64,000 bases of DNA from Acinetobacter corruptisaponis (lineage in GTDB: Bacteria > Pseudomonadota > Gammaproteobacteria > Pseudomonadales > Moraxellaceae). Every line of letters starts with the position of its first letter. The stretch's first letter is position 1. This document shows positions 1 through 9,100 of the stretch, one piece after another. The notes under the pieces were generated by a model. That model did no database searches and had not been told where the DNA came from. It was given only the letters and a program-made list of their open reading frames with translations. A program made the position numbers and the translations under genes. The stretch is taken from contig NZ_CP125669.1 in NCBI RefSeq assembly GCF_030053775.1, positions 3,405,962 through 3,469,961 on the forward strand, given 5' to 3'.

Positions 1-118
1 TATCGGGGTGGCTGAGTACCAACTACTATTACCTAAAGATCAACTGCAAACTTTGGTAGCTGATGAATTAAGAAAATTTGAGTTGATTGATGATGAGCAA
101 GCTGAGGGTAATGCTTAA
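1..118 (+). CDS. C-terminal end of a DUF1016/YhcG-like PDDEXK nuclease (partial)
   Basis: The frame is open from the left window edge to TAA at 116-118 and encodes 38 residues. The stretch IGVAEYQL resembles the conserved C-terminal segment (P-I-G-V-x-x-Y-x-L followed by LP-x-x-L) of DUF1016/YhcG-type PDDEXK nuclease proteins, which are common in mobile and defence islands. No catalytic residues lie in the visible part, so the family call rests on this tail alone. Its position directly inside a probable tRNA-Ser attachment site supports an island gene. The start lies outside the window. Confidence 0.45.
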   Translation, partial: IGVAEYQLLLPKDQLQTLVADELRKFELIDDEQAEGNA

Positions 119-255
119 TGGGTAGTTATCAGGCTATTCACAGCAATTTAGTTTATAATGAACAAGTATTGAACAAACGAGTTGGTGGAATTTTTTGTAG
201 TAAAAATAGTAGTAAAAAACTAAATTTAAATATTTTTATATTTATTAATCAATAA
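118..255 (+). CDS. Small ORF translationally coupled to the upstream gene, possibly truncated
   Basis: An ATG overlaps the preceding TAA (TAATG), a typical coupled start, and opens a 45-codon frame ending at TAA 253-255. The product is not recognised: the first 25 residues look protein-like, the end is rich in Asn, Lys, Ile and Phe and may be random AT-rich sequence. It stops about 25 bp before the tRNA-Ser 3' fragment, so it could be an island gene cut by the integration boundary, or a chance frame. Confidence 0.25.
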   Translation: MGSYQAIHSNLVYNEQVLNKRVGGIFCSKNSSKKLNLNIFIFINQ

Positions 256-278
256 TTTGAGTTCTTAATGTGACTGAC

Positions 279-291
279 ACCGCTTCCGCCA
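279..291 (+). other. tRNA-Ser(UGA) 3'-end fragment, probable attachment site (att)
   Basis: ACCGCTTCCGCCA contains CGCTTCCGCCA, which is the acceptor 3' strand, discriminator and CCA of tRNA-Ser(UGA) as in E. coli serT. No tRNA body precedes it: upstream is AT-rich sequence with only a weak GAGTTC match to the T-arm. It is followed after 7 nt by a strong terminator, as expected downstream of a real tRNA gene. This is the arrangement left when an integrase inserts an element into the tRNA 3' end, with the intact tRNA at the other end of the element, left of the window. Confidence 0.55.
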
Positions 292-298
292 AATATTG

Positions 299-334
299 AA
301 ATAAGCCCTTGTTTTTACAAGGGCTTATTTTTTT
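299..334 (+). terminator. Rho-independent terminator after the tRNA-Ser fragment
   Basis: A perfect 13-bp inverted repeat, AAATAAGCCCTTG (299-311) and CAAGGGCTTATTT (318-330), with a 6-nt loop is followed by a T-run. It is symmetrical enough to act on both strands. It probably belonged to the interrupted tRNA-Ser transcription unit. Confidence 0.85.
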
Positions 335-789
335 ATCTTTAGATTTACCCCTCAACTTACTCCACATAAAAATTTTACTGATTATAGAATTCAAGCCATT
401 CAGAATTTTTAGGAATTATTGAAGTCAAAATTGATATAGCAGAGAAATTAAATAATCTTCCGAATGATTGATATGACGTTTTTATGCAGTGAATGTTTGT
501 TTTATGCTTAAAACTGACAGTATTCGTCTAGGTCATTTTTTTGTGTTGAAAGACATAAAAATATTTGCTTTTATTGTGATAGGGTTCTCCTAAATTTTTA
601 TTTGATTCCATATCTAATAATAAATAATGTGCTTGTAGTCTCTGATTTGAAAATAAATGTTGCTAAATTTATTATTTTTAATAAAAATAACTATTATTTT
701 ACATTTTTCTGTTAAAAGTTGGTTTTTTGTAGTATTCTGGTTGAAAAATCGTCAATATAATTTTTTATTTTTTTAGTGGGTTGTTGGAT
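335..789 (+). promoter_or_regulatory. AT-rich intergenic region carrying the putative promoter of the DUF11 locus
   Basis: No gene is visible in these ~450 bases. A perfect -10 hexamer TATAAT lies at 756-761, about 28 nt before the ATG at 790. No good -35 exists at 17 bp spacing, only weak T-rich hexamers near 733, so an activator may be needed. The run AGTGGG at 775-780 can serve as ribosome binding site for the ATG at 790. The leader would be only ~20 nt. Confidence 0.45.
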
Positions 790-3459
790 ATGATAGGTCG
801 GTTCAAGAAAAGTGATATCTCACAAATTTCGTTTACCTCTTTTCTTGGTTTATTTATCTTTTCTTGTAGCTCTATTGCTTTTGCTCAGCCTAAGGCAGGT
901 AGCAGTATCACCAATATTGCGAGTGGTGATTTTTATGATAAACAGGGCAACCTACAAACAATTAACTCCAACCCTGTTATCCTGACAGTTCAGCCCATTT
1001 ACTCATTGAGTCTACAAAGCAATCAGCAAAATATTGGTACAATTGGCAGTAAACTCAATTTCCCTCATGTACTCACCAATACGGGAAATATCGCAGATAA
1101 CTATAAGGTTGCTCTGACACAGCTCACAAATGATCAATTTGATCTGGAAAATATCGCAGTTTATGTGGATCGGGATCAAAATGGTGAACCTGATGACAAT
1201 AATAATTTACTCAATAATGCAATCTTGCACTTAGAGGCAGACGAGTCAGTTGCTTTGGTGGTGGTCGGAAGTATTCCTAAAAATGTTGTCGCAGGTAATG
1301 TGGCAAACTTTAGTTTAACTTCAACCAGTCAACTTGATCCAGGTAATGTGTCTGCCACTGTCTCAGATGTTGCAAAAGTGGTTGATGATGCGGTCATTCA
1401 GGTCACAAAATCTCAAAATATCAGTACAGGTAAAACAGGCACAGAAGTTACCTATACATTTACCTATAGCAATACAGGGACTGCATCAGGTCAGTTGCTG
1501 GTGCATGATACCTTGCCGAGTAATGTTGCATATCAGGCGGGAACTGCGATTTGGAGTAATGGCACGGCTACACTGACAGATATAGATAATGACAATGAAG
1601 CAGGAAGTACTGCTGAATCAGTCATGAACTATAAATATGTAAATGGTGAGGTGGAGTTTAAACTGACAGGGATTGCCGCATTAAGCAAGGGCACGGTGAG
1701 CTTTAAGGTGAAAGTTAATCCGAATGCAGCGGAAAAGATCAATAACACTGCGAACTATAAACAGTATAAAAACAATACAACTACTTTATTGAAAGACACC
1801 AACACCAACACCGTTATTTTTAATGTAGAGCAAAGCTTAGGGGTGATACTGAATAACTCTTCTGCTGGAAATACTGATGGAGGCACGAATGACTTGCTCA
1901 CCAAAGCAAACACATTTACTGGCGCCGCCAAAGAAGTTCAGTTTGAAAATTATGTCTGGAATACGGGGCAGGCAACAGATAGCTATAATCTTACAATTGA
2001 TAAAAGTGTAAATGTGCCAAGTTGTGCGATAACACGTTTATATCACTCTGATGGAAAAACTTTGCTCACCGATAGTAATGCTGACGGTGTGGTAGATACA
2101 GGTTCGATGGCAGCAGGCGCATCGAAAAAAATTGTGCTTGGTGTTTATTTTCCTGCCAATTGTGTCACTACAGAGACTTTGAATTTTGACATCACAGCAA
2201 TTTCTACCACAGATACAGCAATTAAGAATGCGACTCGTGATCAACTAACCAATACTAATTCTGTCGGTTCTAGTGACTTGTACAATAATGATGGTTCAGG
2301 AACTGGCATAGGAAATGTCACAGCAGCTGGTGGACAGGCACTATTCAAGCAAGTTGCAATTAAGGGCGGAAATGCAGTATTTCCCTTAATGGTTAAGAAT
2401 TATAATAGTGTCGCCAATAATTATAATTTATATGCTTCAGCCAATGAGATTGATGTGAATAACATCAGCACCAATTTGCCTCCGCAATGGATCGTAAAAT
2501 TTTATGATACCAATGATAGTTGCCAGACATTAACAAGTGAAATTAGCAATACAGGGGTTGTTGCTGCTGGTGCAATCAAACAATATTGTGCGGTAGTCAC
2601 TGTTCCACCTAATACCAACTTGACCAATTTGCCAATTTGGTTTGCGATAAAATCTCCAATGAATGCTCAGGCAGATAGCATTAAAGATCAAGTCGATCTT
2701 ATTCAACGACAAATGACATTGGCAAATGATCAACAGGGACGAGTGAATGTTGGTGGAACAGTTGTTTATCTGCATACTTTGAAAAACATGGGTACGATTG
2801 TTGAGGGGAGTGCCACGGGTCAGGTTAGCCTAAGTGTTGTATCGCAGAAACCAGCCGATAATTTTATTTATACGTTGTACTATGATGCCAATAACAATGG
2901 TGTGATTGATGCAACTGATCCACTCATTAATGACTTATCTACGGTTACGGGTGGTTTAGCGCCGCAAGCTTCAATTCAACTTCTCTTAAAAGTTCAGGCA
3001 CCGACAACCGCAACCAATGGTATGTCCAGTGCAGCCAATATTATTGTAAAAACAAACAATGTTATTCAGGGTTTGGCTTTGGCTGATTTACAAAACACTG
3101 ACTTGACCACGGTAGATCCAACCCAGTTACGTTTGACCAAAGAGCAGACCAAGGATGAAAATTGTGCCTTAACTTTGGCTACGGTAACCAATGCAACTTA
3201 CGGAAGTACACCGCTTCAGATAAAACCAAATCAATGTGTGACTTACCGTTTAACCATTAAAAATGAGGGAATAACCTCGGCCAGTAATGTCGTGATCAAT
3301 GACGTTGTACCTGTTTACAGTCAATTGCGTGTTGGTTTACCACCGTCAATTAGTCAGGGTTCAGTTGCAGTCAATGCGGGGCAGATTTCAGGAAATGTTG
3401 GCACCCTTGCGCCACAGGATCAGGCTGCCATGTACTTTTCTATTCGGGTAAGCCCATAA
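790..3459 (+). CDS. Exported DUF11-type repeat protein, paralog 1 (889 aa)
   Basis: A surface protein of unknown function. The ATG at 790 is preferred over TTG 781 because AGTGGG sits nine bases upstream. A signal peptide follows (MIGRFKK, hydrophobic stretch, SSIAFA before Gln). The mature protein opens with a short domain (GSSITNIASGDFYD) shared by four proteins of this locus, then Ig-like beta modules including a DUF11 domain near residues 205-330 (VTKSQN, YTFTYSNTG, DTLPSNVAY, NTANY). Aspartate-rich loops (DRDQNGEPD, DSNADGVVD, DANNNGVID) recur near 120, 430 and 700 and look like calcium sites. A second DUF11 module with a Cys pair ends the protein. It has no sortase signal, lipobox or autotransporter barrel. 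It is same in length and module order as the proteins at 3479 and 10979, and 19 bp separates it from the next gene. DUF11 assignment is by motif; the role is inferred. Confidence 0.8.
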   Translation: MIGRFKKSDISQISFTSFLGLFIFSCSSIAFAQPKAGSSITNIASGDFYDKQGNLQTINSNPVILTVQPIYSLSLQSNQQNIGTIGSKLNFPHVLTNTGNIADNYKVALTQLTNDQFDLENIAVYVDRDQNGEPDDNNNLLNNAILHLEADESVALVVVGSIPKNVVAGNVANFSLTSTSQLDPGNVSATVSDVAKVVDDAVIQVTKSQNISTGKTGTEVTYTFTYSNTGTASGQLLVHDTLPSNVAYQAGTAIWSNGTATLTDIDNDNEAGSTAESVMNYKYVNGEVEFKLTGIAALSKGTVSFKVKVNPNAAEKINNTANYKQYKNNTTTLLKDTNTNTVIFNVEQSLGVILNNSSAGNTDGGTNDLLTKANTFTGAAKEVQFENYVWNTGQATDSYNLTIDKSVNVPSCAITRLYHSDGKTLLTDSNADGVVDTGSMAAGASKKIVLGVYFPANCVTTETLNFDITAISTTDTAIKNATRDQLTNTNSVGSSDLYNNDGSGTGIGNVTAAGGQALFKQVAIKGGNAVFPLMVKNYNSVANNYNLYASANEIDVNNISTNLPPQWIVKFYDTNDSCQTLTSEISNTGVVAAGAIKQYCAVVTVPPNTNLTNLPIWFAIKSPMNAQADSIKDQVDLIQRQMTLANDQQGRVNVGGTVVYLHTLKNMGTIVEGSATGQVSLSVVSQKPADNFIYTLYYDANNNGVIDATDPLINDLSTVTGGLAPQASIQLLLKVQAPTTATNGMSSAANIIVKTNNVIQGLALADLQNTDLTTVDPTQLRLTKEQTKDENCALTLATVTNATYGSTPLQIKPNQCVTYRLTIKNEGITSASNVVINDVVPVYSQLRVGLPPSISQGSVAVNAGQISGNVGTLAPQDQAAMYFSIRVSP

Positions 3460-3478
3460 ACAGAGCGGATATTAGAGC

Positions 3479-6127
3479 ATGAAGATGATCAATACATTAA
3501 ATAATAACCGCCCAAAACTGTTTAATTGGGTCTTGACCTTGCTGTGCGTGTTGATGGTCCAGCAATCGGCCTGGGCTGCAACCAACTCGATCATCAGTAA
3601 CATGGCAGTCGGTGAATATAGTGAAGAGGGTTCAACTGTTGTACAGGTGGCACGTTCAAATCTTGTTCAAACCACGATTTTGCCTGTGTATTCATTAAAT
3701 TTGGTGGCAGCCAATAACAAAACAGTAGTGGCAGGACAGACTGTTTATTTTAACCATATCTTAACCAATACCAGTAACGATACAGATCAATATACTTTCG
3801 CTGTAAGCAATAATCTCACTGGTGATGATTTTGATTTTGTGAATAGTAGCCTGACGGTTTATCTGGATGCCAATAATGATGGTGTCCCAGATGGATCGCC
3901 AATCACAGGTTATACATTGGGTGCAGGTCAGTCAGTTGGACTGGTTGTTGCGGCAACCATACCAAATACGATTACCACAGGAAAAGTTGCAAACTTGACT
4001 TTAGCTGTGACATCAATGAATGGTGCAACTGGAACAAACACTAATGTTGACAAGGCAACTGTAACTGATCAGTCCACGTTGATGGTACGTAAAAAATTCT
4101 CCCAAACTACTGCTGCAAATGGAGACATTGTCACAATACGTTTGGATTATCAAAATCCAAGTAATGTTGCTACAGGTAATATCACTTTAACGGATACTCT
4201 GGATTCAACCTTAACGTATCAATCCAATAGTGGTGAAAACTGGAATGGCACAACCGTCGACCCTGCAACAGGAGCAAATGATCCTACTGGTATTAATTAT
4301 TATGTAAGTTCTAATGTTGTGACTGCTGTATTGACCAGTATTCCTGCAAATTCGATTGGTTATATTGAATTTAAGGTAAAAATTAATAAAAGTATTGCAG
4401 GAAAGATTGAGAATTTTGTCAATGTGACAGGAACAACGACCGACAAAACAAATACAGCAGTTGTAAATGTTGCTCCAGTCTATGCTGTCAAAATGAATGG
4501 CAGTGCAAGCAATGTCAATGATAATACTAATACCATTACTGCCAGTGCGGTATCACAGGGCGGTGAACTTAAATTTACCAACTATGTCTGGAATACAGGG
4601 AATACCACAGACCGTTTTAACCTCACTTTAACTGGCAGTACATTTCCAGCAGGCAGTCAAATTGAGTTGTATCGTGCGGATGGTGTGACTCCGTTATTGG
4701 ACAGTAATGGTGATGGCATTCCTGATACAGGATTATTGGCTGCCAATACCAGTGTTCCTGTTGTGGTCAAAGTTCGTTTCCCAAGTAGTTATGCGGTAAC
4801 CACAAATACAGTTTTTGAAGTTACACCACAAGCACAGTCTGTGAGTGACGGTAGTAAAACCAGTACAATTAAAGATCAGGGTACTTTGACCCTTACTCTT
4901 GTTTCACAACTAGTAGATTTAACCAATGCGGATAATACGGGGCAGGGTAATGGTGTGGTTGATAATAATGGTGCTGCTTGGAAAACCTTAACAGTAAAAT
5001 CCAGTAATAACCCTGTGACTGGTGGGCAGGCAATTTTTCCATTAAGGGTGAAACATACAGGCGTTGGAACAGAGTATTTGCTCAATGCAAATGCCAGCAG
5101 TGATTTTTCCAGCCTAACTTTACCCGCAGGTGTAAACCGTGTGCGTTTTTATACATCCACAAATGGTACAAACTGTAGTGGGTTGGGTAATGAAATTGGT
5201 AAGACGATTTATTTAAATGATGGAGAAACCCAACTGGTCTGTGCGGTTGTTGAGGTCGATAAAGTTAATAATGACGTCACCGTACCGATTTATTTCCGTG
5301 TCATCTCAACCAGCTTTGTCGCTACAGGTAACCCTGCTCAGGACATTATTAAAGATGCCATAACCATTCAAAGTGTAAACTCCAAGCCTCAATTGGAATT
5401 TATGCCAGATTTATATGGTCAGGTCGCACCATTAGGCACTGTGGTATATAGCCATCTATTGGTCAATCATAGCGATACAGCTTTTTCTGGCAGTTATGAT
5501 TTTGTTCTAAGCAATGATCAGTCTGAATTTAATGCCAAACTTTATTATGACGCCAATAATAATGGACAGTTTGATGGTGGTGATACCTTAATTAATCATT
5601 TATCAGATTTACCGAGTGGTGGATTGGCATCACGGTCACAAGTCAGGTTGTTTGTTCAGGTGAATAATACTGCTTCAAATAATGTTACCCAATCCAACAC
5701 AACCATTGTGAATTTAAAAGACTCAGCGAATCAAGTTGTAGCATCTGTTAAGGATGTGACCACCGTGAATAAATCACAGTTAAGTTTAACCAAATTGCAG
5801 GCACGTGATTTCAATTGTGATGGTACTGCTGACGAGGCTTATAGTTTAAATAAGCTAAATATTGGCAAACAGGGCAATGGTCAGGGACAGTGTGTCCTCT
5901 ACAAAGTAACCTTAAATAATTCAGGTCCCACAATCAATAATGTATTTACCTTTAGGGATATGACGCCTGCTTATACAGTATTGTCGAAAGTTCCAACCTG
6001 TACAGCATGTAGTGGCACGACAGCCCCTGCTTTAAATAATGCGGGTGAGCTGACAGGAACATTAAACAGTGTGGTTGGTGGTCAAAGTTACGAATTCAGT
6101 TTTGGGGTGCGCTATGTGGGGCAGTAA
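3479..6127 (+). CDS. Exported DUF11-type repeat protein, paralog 2 (882 aa)
   Basis: This is a paralog of the preceding gene with the same order of modules. The N-terminus has a signal peptide (basic MKMINTLNNNRPK, hydrophobic LTLLCVLMVQQSAWA, cleavage before Ala/Thr), then the shared start domain (SIISNMAVGEYSEEG). Putative Ca-binding loops DANNDGVPD, DSNGDGIPD and DANNNGQFD occupy the same places as in paralog 1. The DUF11 module near residues 200-330 has MVRKKF at its start and NFVNVTG at its end, the Lys and Asn pattern of domains that form internal isopeptide bonds. The C-terminal module carries Cys pairs (FNCDGT, GQCVLY and CTAC), consistent with disulfides in an exported protein. It lies 19 bp after paralog 1 and four bases before the next gene, so co-transcription is very likely. 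Confidence 0.8.
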   Translation: MKMINTLNNNRPKLFNWVLTLLCVLMVQQSAWAATNSIISNMAVGEYSEEGSTVVQVARSNLVQTTILPVYSLNLVAANNKTVVAGQTVYFNHILTNTSNDTDQYTFAVSNNLTGDDFDFVNSSLTVYLDANNDGVPDGSPITGYTLGAGQSVGLVVAATIPNTITTGKVANLTLAVTSMNGATGTNTNVDKATVTDQSTLMVRKKFSQTTAANGDIVTIRLDYQNPSNVATGNITLTDTLDSTLTYQSNSGENWNGTTVDPATGANDPTGINYYVSSNVVTAVLTSIPANSIGYIEFKVKINKSIAGKIENFVNVTGTTTDKTNTAVVNVAPVYAVKMNGSASNVNDNTNTITASAVSQGGELKFTNYVWNTGNTTDRFNLTLTGSTFPAGSQIELYRADGVTPLLDSNGDGIPDTGLLAANTSVPVVVKVRFPSSYAVTTNTVFEVTPQAQSVSDGSKTSTIKDQGTLTLTLVSQLVDLTNADNTGQGNGVVDNNGAAWKTLTVKSSNNPVTGGQAIFPLRVKHTGVGTEYLLNANASSDFSSLTLPAGVNRVRFYTSTNGTNCSGLGNEIGKTIYLNDGETQLVCAVVEVDKVNNDVTVPIYFRVISTSFVATGNPAQDIIKDAITIQSVNSKPQLEFMPDLYGQVAPLGTVVYSHLLVNHSDTAFSGSYDFVLSNDQSEFNAKLYYDANNNGQFDGGDTLINHLSDLPSGGLASRSQVRLFVQVNNTASNNVTQSNTTIVNLKDSANQVVASVKDVTTVNKSQLSLTKLQARDFNCDGTADEAYSLNKLNIGKQGNGQGQCVLYKVTLNNSGPTINNVFTFRDMTPAYTVLSKVPTCTACSGTTAPALNNAGELTGTLNSVVGGQSYEFSFGVRYVGQ

Positions 6128-6131
6128 TTCA

Positions 6132-9100
6132 ATGGAAAAATTCAAGATGATGAAACTGGCTAGTCATGCTGTTCTAAAACTTTTGATTTTGTTTTTTTCA
6201 CTGGTCAGTAGCATCAGTATTGCTCAGGCTGCTTATCAGCGTAGTTTTATTAACCTGAGTTTTGAAAGTCCTAAAATTGCAAATACTGGTAATGCCTGTC
6301 GTGTATATATTGACAGTACTAAGGTTCCTGGTTGGTTAACCACACATCCCTATTACCAAGAAGAGGCTGTAGATTCTTGTACGTATGTCCCAAGTGGAAA
6401 TGGACAGGTTATGGAACTGTGGTCAGGACCTCGGGGTATTGGGGGGGGAGGCACAGGCAACATGGTTGCTAAAGAAGGAACGCAGTTCGCTGAATTAAAT
6501 GCCCAATATATTTCAGAAATATCCCAAAATATTTGTTTGGTCAATGGCGAGCAAGTCAATTGGAGATTTAGCCATAATGGACGAAATACCAATCCTGATA
6601 CCATGAATTTTCGTGCAGGTACGCAACCAGTAGTATCAGTCGCAACTGGTACAACAGGGACGGGTAATATAACGTCATGTAGTGCTGGTACATGTAATCC
6701 TGTGCAAAGTAATACTGTACCTGTAGGTAATACAACTCGATGGGCTGACTATAGTGGAAGCTTTATTTATACAGGTGCGACAGGGCAAACGACCATTGGT
6801 TTTCAGTCTACTTCAGGCTCAGGAACTTCAGGGAATTTTTTGGATGGCATTCAGATTGAGGTTAAGCCGATTATTGAATTTACATCTGCTAATTATTCTG
6901 TACCCGAAAATGGCGGTGGTGTTCAGCCTGTTCAGGTCATTGTGGTTGGAACTGTGCCACCAGCAGGCATTCCACTGACCTTTACAGTTACTGATGGTAC
7001 AGCACAGCTAGGTACAGACTATAAAATTAATGGTGGGGTGGCCAATACTTTTACCATTACAATACCCGCTGGTAACTATGGAAGTGGCACACCTTATATC
7101 CTGAATGTCCCTGTAGAAATTATCAATGATACAGTCCCTGAACCTGATGAAACTTTTACCGTCACAATTAATCAAAGCAATGCATACCATGTCATGTCTT
7201 CAAGTGGTTGTGGTGCATCAGGTAATGGCACGGCAACCTATACAATTATTGATGATGATGCCCCTCAGGATGTGGATGTAAAAATTGAAAAAACTCAGCG
7301 TAAAGGAACGAGTGGATCATTTCAATCACAACCTCTAATGGTAAAAACTAATGATATAGTTCAGTATCAGTTAGTGATTACCAATAAAGGAGAACGTGCA
7401 ATTAGTTCTACAGGGGTGGCTAATTTTCAGGATATCGTTCCAAATAATTTTAATTCAGTTTCTATTGCTGTAGCGGCCACTAAAGGTGGAACAGCAACTG
7501 CTTCAGATAAATGTACAGCAAGTTTATCTGGAAACACCTTGTCAGGTACTTTTAGTGGTCCTAAAGGAGCGACTTGTAGCGTTACTATCTCTGCAACAGC
7601 AGTGTCAGGCGTTGCCACAAACACGGCAACAGTGAATGCTACTGCAAATAATGATATTTTTCCTAGTGACAACACCAGTAGTGTACAAACAACCATTGCA
7701 AGAGCATTGATTTATATAACCAAGTCAAGTATTGGTGGAACAGGTTCATTTGATTTTTCTTTAACAGGTACAAATAAAACCAGTGCGACCGTGATAACGC
7801 AAACACCAATTGATCAATATCAGGTTGACGGTGGAACAATATTTTCTGGTCAGCCTTTTGCAGTCACCTCGTCATCAGGGAGTGTAAACATTTCAGAAAC
7901 AAATGTGGCTGGCTGGTCATTACTGGGTGCAACTTGCCGTGTTCGAAATACTGATGGCACGTCTGGCGCACTTGTTGGCACTGCACCAACATCAGGAACG
8001 GGTACAAAAACTTATGCCTTTACCTCCACTGAAATTAACAATAACCCAAATATAAACTGCAATTTTTCCAATATTAAAGTGCCAATTGTCAAGATTGCAA
8101 AAGAGTCACGTGGTGGTACAGGCACATTTGCTTTCGTCAACAGTAATTTATCCAGTACATCGACAAATGTGGCAACAACCCCCTCAAGTTCTTCCACCAA
8201 TATTGGTAAAGGTACCTCTGCTGCTTTAACGGTGAATGACACCTTTTCAAATGTGACGATTAGTGAGCCAACTCTTTTGACGGGTTATGTATTAAAGGAT
8301 GCGAAATGTACTGATGCCAATAGTTTTATTACAGGAAATATTGGTGAGTTTGGTGATTTAAGCGGGTCAACGCTGACCATTTCATCTGGTCGACTAATTA
8401 CTGGTGGAGCAGATATTACCTGTACATTTGTTAATAGTACGCCAAGTTTAACAATTAAAAAAATTAGCCGTGGTGGGGTTGGAAAATTTGATTTTACTGC
8501 CAGTGCAAATAGCGGAATCTTAAACCATTCCATTACGACAACAGTTACAGAAACTGAAACATCAGGCATAACCCAATATTTTTCTCCGAGTCTGTCATTA
8601 ACAAATGTCGTCTTAACTGAATCGGGTATGCCGACAGGATATCGGTTGACCGATGCTGTATGTACGGGTATAGGAGCAAGTTCAGTCACTGTTAATAAAA
8701 CAAATGGGACAGTCACCTTAGCCAGAACGGGAATTGCAGCAGGGGCAGATATTGTTTGTACCTTAACGAATACACTTACTACGCTCACTTTAATCAAAAA
8801 ATGGGAAAATGCCTTAGCTGGTGATAGTGCAACCGTGAACAGTGTTGGCTTTACCACAAATGCAACAACAGGACTCTCAGTTGCGGACGCCACGGGAGCA
8901 AACTCTACAGCAGGTACACCAATTATTGTTCCGCTGGCCATGCTTGGAACAACAGGAAGTATCATTGAGGCGTTTAGCAAAGGCGATGAAAATGAGTATG
9001 CGGGGAATCTCGTCTGTACTGGCAACACTACGCCTTTAAATGGCAATAAATTAACGATTAATACAAACGATGCAGCAATTATTTGTACCTTAACCAATAG

